A DNA stretch of 13,717 bases from Actinomycetota bacterium (GTDB lineage Bacteria; Actinomycetota; Actinomycetes; Actinomycetales; Microbacteriaceae): assembly GCA_016870695.1 (NCBI GenBank), contig VGAV01000024.1, positions 1-13,717 on the forward strand, written 5' to 3'. This document shows positions 6,868 to 12,857 of this stretch, piece by piece. A program made the translations under genes and the position numbers. Numbering within the stretch: the first letter of the stretch is position 1; the number at the start of each line of letters is the position of its first letter. Under the pieces are notes generated by a model. That model was not told the DNA's origin and made no database searches. It was given only the letters and a program-made list of their open reading frames with translations.

Positions 6868-8448
6868 TCAGCCGTTGATGCCGAGCAGGTCCAGCGGATG
6901 GGTCAGGCGCCACCACGGGGTCGGCGGCTCGATGTCGCCCGCCAGCTCGACCGCCACGGTGTCGCTGTCGAGCGGACCGACGACCGTCAGGGTCCCGACC
7001 GTCTCGCCCGCAAGACGGGCCTCGCCGAGGTCGACGTCCGTCGACGCGTCCCCGGCGGCGCCGTTCCACAGCACGAGTGAGGCGTCCGCGGTCGACATCA
7101 CGTCGGCCTGCTCGCCCCAGAGGGTGGACACGCGTCCCACGACCGTGCCCGCCGGCACCGACGTCTGCGGCTGCAGCTCCTGCTCCACCCGGTCGAACAG
7201 CGCCCGGCTCGCGGCGTTGCGGCTGTCCGGGCCGGGCTGCCCCAGGACGGCGGCAAACGCGCGCACGGTGGTGTCACCGACCACGATGTCCTTCGCGCTC
7301 AGCAGGTTCCAGGCGTCGAGCGTTCCCGTCTTGACGCCGACGACGCCCGGGTCCGCCAGCAGCGGGTTGCCGTTGCGGACGAGCCCGGCGCCGGGGAGCT
7401 CGATCTGCTGCGTGCTCACGATGCCCGCGATCACGGGGTTGGCCAGGGCCTTCTCGGCCAGCGGGACGAGCGCGCCGGGGCTCGCGCGGTTCTCGGCCTC
7501 GATCCCCGTCGGGTCGACGATCGTGATGCCTTCGATGTTCTGCTCCGAGAGGTAGGCGCTCGCGGCGTCGGCGAAGTCCGCGTCGGTGGGCCAGATGTCG
7601 GATGCCAGACGGTCGGCGTAGTTGTTGGCGGACCCGATCAGCATCCCCTCCAGCATCTGCAGCTGGGTCAGCGTGCCGTCGACGGGGACGTCGAGCGAGG
7701 ACTCCCCGCGCGCCCGGTACTGCCAGTACGCGGCGCTGTCGGCGGCCGTGAACGCGTAGTCGCGGCCCTGCTCGCCGGGAGCGAGCGGCTGACGGTCGAG
7801 CACGAGCAGCGCGGTGACCACCTTGGTGATGCTCGCGATCGAGGCGGCCTCGCCCGAGGAGGCGGGGACACCGGGGATGCCGCTGACCGACAGCGCCGCG
7901 GACCCCTCTGCGGGCCACGCGGGGGAGGCCTCGGGTGCGGCGTTCGTCTCGACCGCGACGGACAGCGCCGTGGGCGCGACGTTGGTCAACGGCCAGAGCA
8001 GCGTCACCGCCGCGTACACGCCGATGACGAGGAGGAGGAAGACCGTCGGGATGACGGCGGTCGGACGAAGGCCGCGGCGCCGGGGCCGGCGGGCGAGGAG
8101 GTCCTCCGGGCGGGCCACCTTCCAGCCGCCCTCGAGCTGCAGGGTCGGCTCGGCCCGCGGGGCTCCGGCGGCGACGGGGTCCACCCATTGCAGGGCGGGG
8201 TAGCCGCCGGAGGATGCCGCGGCGGGTACGGGCTCCGGCGCCGCGGCGGTCGCGGGCTCCGGCTCAGCGGCGGGCTCCGGGGTGGCGGCCGGCCCGGGCT
8301 CGGCGGCGGTCACCGCGGGCTCCGGCGCCGCGGGGGTGGCATCCCTCCCGTCCGGCGCGGACGGGGGCGAGACGGTCGCGATCACGCCCGTCGGCAGACC
8401 CGTCCGGCCCCGAAGTTCGCGCCGGGTGGTCGGGCTCTGCTCGTGCAC
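6868..8448 (-). CDS. Membrane-anchored D-alanyl-D-alanine carboxypeptidase-like protein (penicillin-binding, S11-type)
   Basis: The product has 526 residues from GTG 8448. All three penicillin-binding motifs are present in order: SITK (206-209, catalytic Ser206 and Lys209), SAN (273-275) and KTG (373-375). This matches low-molecular-weight D-Ala-D-Ala carboxypeptidases, which trim the terminal D-alanine of peptidoglycan stem peptides. A single hydrophobic helix at about 129-153, preceded by the basic stretch RRPRRRG, makes it a type II membrane protein with the enzyme domain outside. Instead of a signal peptide it has a cytoplasmic N-terminus of about 128 residues, including an Ala/Pro/Glu-rich segment (about 36-77) and YPALQWVDP (83-91). 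A C-terminal beta-rich part (about 430-505) follows the catalytic domain, as in PBP5-type enzymes. TAGCGT lies 6 nt before GTG, suggesting leaderless mRNA. Substrate preference cannot be judged. Confidence 0.9.
   Translation of the reverse strand: MHEQSPTTRRELRGRTGLPTGVIATVSPPSAPDGRDATPAAPEPAVTAAEPGPAATPEPAAEPEPATAAAPEPVPAAASSGGYPALQWVDPVAAGAPRAEPTLQLEGGWKVARPEDLLARRPRRRGLRPTAVIPTVFLLLVIGVYAAVTLLWPLTNVAPTALSVAVETNAAPEASPAWPAEGSAALSVSGIPGVPASSGEAASIASITKVVTALLVLDRQPLAPGEQGRDYAFTAADSAAYWQYRARGESSLDVPVDGTLTQLQMLEGMLIGSANNYADRLASDIWPTDADFADAASAYLSEQNIEGITIVDPTGIEAENRASPGALVPLAEKALANPVIAGIVSTQQIELPGAGLVRNGNPLLADPGVVGVKTGTLDAWNLLSAKDIVVGDTTVRAFAAVLGQPGPDSRNAASRALFDRVEQELQPQTSVPAGTVVGRVSTLWGEQADVMSTADASLVLWNGAAGDASTDVDLGEARLAGETVGTLTVVGPLDSDTVAVELAGDIEPPTPWWRLTHPLDLLGING
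8229..8325 (-). repeat. CGGGCTCCGG repeats encoding the Pro/Ala/Glu-rich linker
   Basis: CGGGCTCCGG occurs exactly at 8229-8238, 8253-8262, 8271-8280 and 8316-8325, with an imperfect copy at 8295-8304. On the coding (minus) strand these give the PEP/AEP-type repeats of the carboxypeptidase N-terminus. Spacing is irregular but the register keeps the reading frame. Such minisatellite-like tracts often vary in length between strains. Confidence 0.7.
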
Positions 8449-8454
8449 CCGCCC

Positions 8455-8460
8455 ACGCTA
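8455..8460 (-). promoter_or_regulatory. -10 box (TAGCGT) for leaderless carboxypeptidase gene
   Basis: On the minus strand TAGCGT is followed by 6 nt and the GTG at 8448. No Shine-Dalgarno sequence is visible. It is only 10 bp from the -10 box of the divergent thiamine-precursor operon, so the two promoters share one very short control region. Confidence 0.55.
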
Positions 8461-8470
8461 CCCCGCCCCC

Positions 8471-8476
8471 TATACT
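8471..8476 (+). promoter_or_regulatory. -10 box (TATACT) of the ykoEDC operon
   Basis: TATACT is the best -10 match in the window. Transcription would start near 8483, just before the TPP aptamer, and give a leader of about 100 nt. No convincing -35 box is seen about 17 bp upstream. Confidence 0.6.
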
Positions 8477-8487
8477 CTTGAGCACAA

Positions 8488-8576
8488 CCACGGGAGTCCG
8501 GTGAGCCGGGCTGAGAGGAAGCGAATCCACGCTTCGACCGTCGAACCTGATCCGGATCATGCCGGCGCAGGGAGGA
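8488..8576 (+). promoter_or_regulatory. TPP riboswitch (THI element)
   Basis: The two conserved halves of the thiamine pyrophosphate aptamer are present: CTGAGAGG at 8511-8518, and ACCTGATCCGGATCATGCC followed by GGCGCAGGGA ending near 8573. Between them GAAGCG (8518-8523) pairs with CGCTTC (8530-8535) as the optional P3 extension. CCGG-type helices around 8498-8510 form P2. The Shine-Dalgarno sequence GGAGGAG (8571-8577) runs directly out of the aptamer's 3' end and the ATG follows at 8583. There is no room for a terminator, so TPP binding probably hides the ribosome-binding site and shuts off translation. This ties the downstream importer to thiamine status. Confidence 0.95.
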
Positions 8577-8582
8577 GCCTTC

Positions 8583-9218
8583 ATGCACACGTCCACGTCT
8601 GCCCCCGCGAGCCGCTCGGCCGTCGCCGCCCCGGACCGCTTCCGCTGGCGGGTCGTCGACATCGTCGTCGCCGCCGTCCTCGGCGTGGCCCTCGGCCTCG
8701 TCTTCTGGGCCTGGAACACCGTCGGGTACGCCTGGTTCACCGCCATGGACGGACTCACCCCGGGACTCGGCGGCATCGCCGTGGGCATCTGGCTCCTCGG
8801 CGGCGTCGTCGGCGGTCTCATCATCCGCAAGCCGGGTGCGGCCCTGCTCGTCGAGCTGATCGCGGCCGTGGTGTCCGCCCTCATCGGCAACGTCTGGGGC
8901 ATCAGCACGATCTTCTCGGGCCTGGCCCAAGGGCTCGGGGCCGAGCTCGTCTTCCTCGCGTTCCTGTACCTCCGCTTCACCCTGCCGGTCGCGATGCTCT
9001 CGGGCGTCGGTGCGGCCGTGGCGGCGTGGCTGCTGGAGTTCTTCGTCTACGGCAACATCGTCAAGACGGTGGAGTTCAACCTCATCTACCTCGCGACCCT
9101 CGTCGTGTCCGGCGCGCTGCTGGCCGGTCTCGTCGGCTGGCTGCTCGTGCGGGCGCTCGCCGCGACGGGGGCGCTCAGCCGCTTCGCCGCCGGGCGGGAA
9201 CACCGCCGCGACGTCTGA
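8583..9218 (+). CDS. ykoE: ECF transporter substrate-binding (S) component, YkoE family, for a thiamine precursor
   Basis: The product has 211 residues from ATG 8583, chosen because GGAGGAG lies 5 nt upstream and the TPP aptamer ends there; an in-frame start at 8559 lies inside the aptamer. After a polar N-terminus the protein is almost entirely hydrophobic, with about five to six helices. It shows the YkoE hallmarks RWRVVDIVVAAVLGVALGLV (21-40), GGVVGGLIIRKPGAALL (73-89), and IGNVWG (101-106). In Bacillus subtilis YkoE is the S component of YkoEDC, an importer for hydroxymethylpyrimidine or a related thiamine precursor. The riboswitch and the following double-ATPase and EcfT genes support the same role here. 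Its stop codon overlaps the next ATG by 1 nt. The exact substrate (HMP, thiamine or a derivative) is inferred. Confidence 0.94.
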   Translation: MHTSTSAPASRSAVAAPDRFRWRVVDIVVAAVLGVALGLVFWAWNTVGYAWFTAMDGLTPGLGGIAVGIWLLGGVVGGLIIRKPGAALLVELIAAVVSALIGNVWGISTIFSGLAQGLGAELVFLAFLYLRFTLPVAMLSGVGAAVAAWLLEFFVYGNIVKTVEFNLIYLATLVVSGALLAGLVGWLLVRALAATGALSRFAAGREHRRDV

Positions 9219-10669
9219 TGGCGGGCCCCGCGCGCGTCGACGTCGAGGGCTGGGGCTGGCGCTACGCGGGCCGGCGGCTGCCCGCGACACGGGACGTCGA
9301 CCTCGTCATCGAGCCGGGTGAGCGCGTCCTCCTGCTGGGGGCGTCCGGTGCCGGCAAGTCCACGCTGCTCGCGGGGCTGGCGGGACTCCTCGGCGACAGC
9401 GACGAGGGGGAGTCGACCGGCCGGGTCCTCGTCGACGGCGCACCCCCGGAAGGGCAGCGCGGGCGGATCGGCCTCGTCCTGCAGGACCCGGAGTCCGGTG
9501 TCGTGCTGTCGCAGGTGGGGGACGACGTCGCCTTCGGCTGCGAGAACCTCGGGGTGCCCGCGGCCGAGATCCCGGCGCGGGTCGCGGAGGCCGTGGCATC
9601 CGTCGGTCTGGACGTGCCGCTGAACCGTCCGACCAAGGCCCTCTCCGGTGGACAGAAGCAGCGCCTCGCCCTCGCCGGCGTGCTCGCGATGCGACCGGGG
9701 CTCCTGCTGCTGGACGAGCCGACCGCCAACCTCGACCCGGACGGGGTCGCCGAGGTCCGCGCCAGCGTCGAACGGGTCGTGGCGCGCGGAGAGACGACGC
9801 TCGTGCTCATCGAGCACCGCACGGAGGTGTGGGCGGACCTCGTCACGCGCGTCATCGTGCTCGCGCCCGGCGGCGGTCTCCTCGCGGACGGGGAGCCCGC
9901 CCAGGTGTTCGCCACGCATGGCGACGACCTCGCCGCGGCGGGGGTGTGGGTGCCCGGGCGTCCCGTGGACCTCCCGATCCTGCCGCCGCCTCCCGGGGGG
10001 AGGGATGCCGCCCTGTCGGCGTCGGCGCTCGCCATCGGGCGCGAGCGGCGAACGGTCGTGGCATCCGGTCTCGACCTCGCCGTCCCGGCCGGTGCGGGGA
10101 CCGTGGTCACCGGCCCCAACGGCGCGGGCAAGTCGACCCTGGCGCTCACCCTCGCGGGACTCCTGCCCGAGCTTGCGGGGGAGGTCGTGGCATCCGTGGA
10201 CCTCGCCGCGCGCGGCATCCGCAGGCCCGCCCGCTGGCGGTCGACCGAGCTGCTGACCCGCATCGGCACGGTGTTCCAGGAGCCTGAGCACCAGTTCCTG
10301 GCATCGACGCTGCGCGACGAGCTGGCCGTCGGGCCGAAGGCGCTGCGGATGTCGGCGCCGCAGATCGAGGCTGTCGTCGACGAGCTCCTCGAGCGGCTCG
10401 ACCTCGCCCCGCTCGGCCTGGCGAACCCGTTCACGCTCTCGGGCGGGCAGAAGCGGCGCCTGTCGGTGGCGACGGTGCTCGCCTCGTCGCCGGCGGTGAT
10501 CGTCCTCGACGAGCCCACGTTCGGGCAGGACCGCCGCGGATGGCGCGAGATCGTCGCGCTGCTGCAGCGGGAGATCGCGCAGGGACGGACCGTCGTCGCC
10601 GTCACGCACGACGCCGACGTGGTGCGCCATGTCGGTCAGCATCGCGTCGCGATGGGGGCCGCGGCATGA
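9218..10669 (+). CDS. ykoD: ECF transporter double ATPase, YkoD-like
   Basis: The product has 483 residues with two fused ABC ATPase domains, standing in for the separate EcfA1 and EcfA2 subunits. Domain 1 (about 1-240) has Walker A GASGAGKST (41-49), Q-loop LQDPES, signature LSGGQ (142-146), Walker B LLLLDEPT (162-169) and switch histidine H200. Domain 2 (about 265-480) has Walker A GPNGAGKST (299-307), Q-loop FQEPEHQF, signature LSGGQ (407-411), Walker B VIVLDEPT (427-434) and switch histidine H464. All catalytic elements look intact in both halves. The start is ATG 9218, overlapping the ykoE stop; the frame is open upstream to 8282 but only as a shadow of ykoE. It supplies ATP-driven force to the EcfT-type component encoded next, with which it overlaps by ATGA. 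Confidence 0.96.
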   Translation: MAGPARVDVEGWGWRYAGRRLPATRDVDLVIEPGERVLLLGASGAGKSTLLAGLAGLLGDSDEGESTGRVLVDGAPPEGQRGRIGLVLQDPESGVVLSQVGDDVAFGCENLGVPAAEIPARVAEAVASVGLDVPLNRPTKALSGGQKQRLALAGVLAMRPGLLLLDEPTANLDPDGVAEVRASVERVVARGETTLVLIEHRTEVWADLVTRVIVLAPGGGLLADGEPAQVFATHGDDLAAAGVWVPGRPVDLPILPPPPGGRDAALSASALAIGRERRTVVASGLDLAVPAGAGTVVTGPNGAGKSTLALTLAGLLPELAGEVVASVDLAARGIRRPARWRSTELLTRIGTVFQEPEHQFLASTLRDELAVGPKALRMSAPQIEAVVDELLERLDLAPLGLANPFTLSGGQKRRLSVATVLASSPAVIVLDEPTFGQDRRGWREIVALLQREIAQGRTVVAVTHDADVVRHVGQHRVAMGAAA

Positions 10670-11466
10670 CCGCGACGCTCGCCCGCTCGGCCGCCGCGAC
10701 ATCGAACGGGGGCGGATGGCTGGCGGGGGTGAACCCCGTGACGAAGATCGTCGTCGCGCTCGTACTGTCGGTGCCGCTGTTCGCCTCGATCGACGTCGTC
10801 AGCGCGGCGGTCGCGATCGTCCTCCAGCTGCTCGCGGTCCCCCTGACCGGGCTGTCGTATGCGACGGTGGTGAAGCGCCTGCTGCCGGTCGCCCTCTTCG
10901 CCCCGGTGGCCGGTCTGAGCATGCTGCTCTACGCCGATCCCGGCGGGCGCGTGTACTGGTCGTTCTGGTACGCCACGATCAGCGACGACTCCATCTCGTT
11001 GGCGGTGGCCGTCGTGCTGCGCGTCTTCGCGCTCGCCCTGCCCACCATCCTGCTGTTCGGGCGGACCGACCCGACGGAGCTCGCCGACGCGCTCGCGCAG
11101 GTCGCGAAGCTGCCCAGCCGTTTCGTGCTCGGCGTGCTCGCGGGGGCGCGGACCGTCGGACTGTTCGTCGACGACTGGCGCAGCATGGCGCTCGCCCGCC
11201 GTGCCCGGGGGCTCGGCGACCGGGGCGCGGTGCGCCGGTTCTTCTCCATGGCGTTCGTCCTGCTGGTCTTCGCGGTGCGCCGGGGGACGCGGCTCGCGAC
11301 GGCGATGGAGGCGCGCGGCTTCGGCGCCGACGTCGAGCGCACGTGGGCGAGGCCCTCGCGGCTGCACCCGCGCGACGCCGTCGCGCTCGTCGGCGCGGTC
11401 GTGATCATCGCCGGGGCGCTGACCGCCGCGGTGGCGGCGGGGACGTTCCGCTTCATCTGGGCGTGA
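10666..11466 (+). CDS. ykoC: ECF transporter transmembrane (T) component, YkoC/EcfT-like
   Basis: The product has 266 residues from ATG 10666, which overlaps the ATPase stop in ATGA. It opens with the EcfT-type segment NPVTKIVVALVLSVPLF (23-39) and has hydrophobic helices near 28-62, 72-90, 110-131, 193-205 and 236-257. The two short Ala-Arg-Gly motifs that act as coupling helices are visible: RRARGLG (178-184) and MEARGFG (214-220). In ECF importers these sit in grooves of the two ATPase domains and make the S component topple during transport. It completes a full YkoEDC set. No thiamine-synthesis gene follows within the window, so the operon looks dedicated to uptake. Confidence 0.94.
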   Translation: MTATLARSAAATSNGGGWLAGVNPVTKIVVALVLSVPLFASIDVVSAAVAIVLQLLAVPLTGLSYATVVKRLLPVALFAPVAGLSMLLYADPGGRVYWSFWYATISDDSISLAVAVVLRVFALALPTILLFGRTDPTELADALAQVAKLPSRFVLGVLAGARTVGLFVDDWRSMALARRARGLGDRGAVRRFFSMAFVLLVFAVRRGTRLATAMEARGFGADVERTWARPSRLHPRDAVALVGAVVIIAGALTAAVAAGTFRFIWA

Positions 11467-11522
11467 GCCGGTGTGGTTCTGCCGCGTCCGTTCGGCGACG
11501 GGATGCCGGATCCGCCCTCCCG

Positions 11523-11528
11523 TAGCCT
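11523..11528 (+). promoter_or_regulatory. -10 box (TAGCCT) for leaderless Pr6Pr-type gene
   Basis: TAGCCT is followed by 6 nt and the GTG at 11535. There is no Shine-Dalgarno sequence. It lies in the 68-bp gap after ykoC, making the downstream gene a separate unit even though it is on the same strand. Confidence 0.55.
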
Positions 11529-11534
11529 GATGCG

Positions 11535-12161
11535 GTGGGGAGAGGAATCGCGCGCATCGTGACCGGGGTCGCGGTGATCGTCGTCCTGCTCGTCACGTAC
11601 GCCGGCCGGATCGCCGTGGGGGATGCGAACCCCTTCGACTACTTCGGCTACTTCACGAACCAGACGAGCCTGTGGGCGGCGGCGGTCGTGATCGTCTCCG
11701 GCATCCGGGCGGTCCGCGGTCGGCCCGGGACGCGGTGGCTCACCGCGGCGCAGGCCGTTTCGGCGGCATGCCTGCTCATCGTCGCCGTCGTGTACAACGT
11801 TCTCGTCCCGGGGACGGGGACGGCGCCCGTGTGGGTGAGCGTGCTGCTCCACGGGGTCTTCCCCGTGCTCTTCCTGCTCGACCTGCTGTCCGCTCCGGAT
11901 CGAAGGCCGCTGCCGTGGCGTTGGCTGTGGATGGTGCTGCCGTATCCGCTGCTGTGGATGGCGGTCGTGCTCGTGCGGGGCGCCACCGACGGGTGGGTGC
12001 CGTACGGCTTCCTGCTGCCGGAGCGGGGGGTGGCATCCCTCCTCGCCCACGTCGGCGGTCTGCTCGCTTCCCTGGTCGTGGCCGGCGCCCTGACATGGGC
12101 GATGACGCGCCTGCCGCGGCGCGGAGCCAGGCGGGACGTGTCCGCGCGCGGAGCCGTCTAG
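11535..12161 (+). CDS. Pr6Pr/AIG1-type (FAR-17a-like) six-helix membrane protein
   Basis: The product has 208 residues from GTG 11535. It has about six hydrophobic helices (near 8-27, 44-60, 70-91, 99-118, 128-148 and 166-189) and a basic C-terminal tail. The segment NPFDYFGYFTNQTSLW (32-47), the short VLVPG loop after helix 3 and the buried LLHGVFPVLF (104-113) match the bacterial Pr6Pr family. That family is related to eukaryotic AIG1/ADTRP (FAR-17a) proteins. AIG1 and ADTRP are threonine hydrolases of fatty-acid esters of hydroxy fatty acids that use one Thr and one His inside the membrane. Here T41 or T44 and H106 occupy comparable places, but whether the bacterial protein has this activity is inference. 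Its TAG stop shares the CTAG palindrome with the stop of the opposite-strand gene. Confidence 0.8.
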   Translation: MGRGIARIVTGVAVIVVLLVTYAGRIAVGDANPFDYFGYFTNQTSLWAAAVVIVSGIRAVRGRPGTRWLTAAQAVSAACLLIVAVVYNVLVPGTGTAPVWVSVLLHGVFPVLFLLDLLSAPDRRPLPWRWLWMVLPYPLLWMAVVLVRGATDGWVPYGFLLPERGVASLLAHVGGLLASLVVAGALTWAMTRLPRRGARRDVSARGAV

Positions 12162-12652
12162 AGGACGCGCTCGAAGCAGAGCGAGCGCGGCATCGTCTCG
12201 ACGTACGGCTCGTAGACGGGGATGGGCGTGAACCCCGCGGCGGCGTACAGGACGAGCGACTCGGGCTGCATCCGTCCGCTCTGCAGGATCACCCGCTCAG
12301 CGCCCGCGTCGCGTGCGATGCCGACCACGGCGTCGGTCAGTGCCCGGCCCACGCCGCGGCGGCGGGCGGCCTCGACCACGACGAGGCGCTTGAGCTCCCA
12401 GTCGGCGTCGAGCCGGCGGAGCATGACGTGTCCCAGCGGGGTGCCGTCCGGCTCGACCGCGAGGAGCGTCGCGACGATCTGCTCGGGGTGCACGCGGAGG
12501 GCGGCGGCGCGCTTCTCGGCGAATCCGGGCGGGTCGTCCCGCTCGGCGTCGCGGTAGCGCCGGTCGAGATCGGAGTCCAGGATGCCGCGCAGCTCCACCG
12601 CGCGGGGATCGTCGACATCCACCCGCTCGATCCGAAACCCCGCCTGGCCCAC
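12158..12652 (-). CDS. GNAT-family N-acetyltransferase
   Basis: The product has 164 residues from GTG 12652. The GNAT core is clear: beta strand LGHVMLRRLD (73-82), then ELKRLVVVEAARRRGVGRAL (86-105), which contains the acetyl-CoA pyrophosphate loop RRRGVG (98-102 region), and the C-terminal LVLYAAAGFTPI (133-144) typical of the last helix and strand. The best-supported role is transfer of an acetyl group from acetyl-CoA to an amine; the substrate cannot be told. TAGGCT lies 6 nt before the start and no Shine-Dalgarno sequence is visible, pointing to leaderless mRNA. Its TAG stop overlaps the TAG stop of the convergent membrane-protein gene through one CTAG. Confidence 0.88.
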   Translation of the reverse strand: MGQAGFRIERVDVDDPRAVELRGILDSDLDRRYRDAERDDPPGFAEKRAAALRVHPEQIVATLLAVEPDGTPLGHVMLRRLDADWELKRLVVVEAARRRGVGRALTDAVVGIARDAGAERVILQSGRMQPESLVLYAAAGFTPIPVYEPYVETMPRSLCFERVL

Positions 12653-12658
12653 CCGTCG

Positions 12659-12664
12659 AGCCTA
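12659..12664 (-). promoter_or_regulatory. -10 box (TAGGCT) for leaderless GNAT gene
   Basis: On the minus strand TAGGCT is followed by 6 nt and the GTG at 12652. About 18 bp further upstream the outer arm of the 67-nt palindrome supplies TTACTG, a poor -35-like match. The palindrome may therefore overlap the RNA polymerase site of this gene. Confidence 0.5.
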
Positions 12665-12682
12665 GCCGCGGGTCTTCCGCGC

Positions 12683-12749
12683 CAGTAAACGCCCCGGGCT
12701 GGTGGAAACGCCGTGGCACGGCGTTTCCACCACGCCGGAGCGTTTACTG
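12683..12749. repeat. 67-nt nested palindrome with four AAACG motifs
   Basis: Outer arms at 12683-12697 and 12735-12749 pair over 15 positions with one mismatch. After a 2-by-2 mismatch, inner arms at 12700-12715 and 12717-12732 pair perfectly over 16 bp around a single central G. Each half contains AAACGCC twice (AGTAAACGCC and TGGAAACGCC), and the other half repeats it inverted. It lies between two divergent genes, so it is not a terminator for either. It could be a REP/REPIN-like repeat, a small non-autonomous mobile element or a double operator. Confidence 0.85.
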
Positions 12750-12768
12750 ACGAAGCAGAGAGCGTTCA

Positions 12769-12789
12769 TCGCGGACGACAGGTCCGCGA
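12769..12789. promoter_or_regulatory. Inverted repeat, possible operator of the beta-oxidation-type operon
   Basis: TCGCGGAC (12769-12776) and GTCCGCGA (12782-12789) form a perfect 8-bp inverted repeat with a 5-nt spacer. It ends 33 bp before the TAGGGT -10 box. This position and size fit binding of a dimeric regulator such as a TetR- or GntR-type protein. No regulator gene is in view, so this is only a candidate. Confidence 0.35.
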
Positions 12790-12821
12790 CGCGACGCCTC
12801 GCGGCGGGACTGGGTACCGGT

Positions 12822-12827
12822 TAGGGT
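12822..12827 (+). promoter_or_regulatory. -10 box (TAGGGT) of the SDR/enoyl-CoA hydratase operon
   Basis: TAGGGT would start transcription near 12834 and give a leader of about 24 nt containing GAAGGAG (12846-12852), a strong ribosome-binding site 5 nt before the ATG at 12858. Unlike the leaderless genes nearby, this one is a conventional leadered unit. No good -35 box is seen. Confidence 0.5.
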
Positions 12828-12857
12828 GGGACCCGGTTTCTGTTCGAAGGAGAACGC

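Noticed and set aside
8282..9217. In-frame upstream extension of ykoD through the riboswitch
   Set aside because: It runs through the TPP aptamer and ykoE in the wrong frame and is arginine-rich; ATG 9218 fits the operon.
9086..10702. Minus-strand open frames of 538 and 447 codons across ykoD
   Set aside because: Composition is arginine/serine/proline-rich and without motifs; the plus-strand frame has two complete ATPase domains.
12683..12749. Palindrome as a rho-independent terminator
   Set aside because: The flanking genes diverge from it, there is no T-run, and the central loop is one base.
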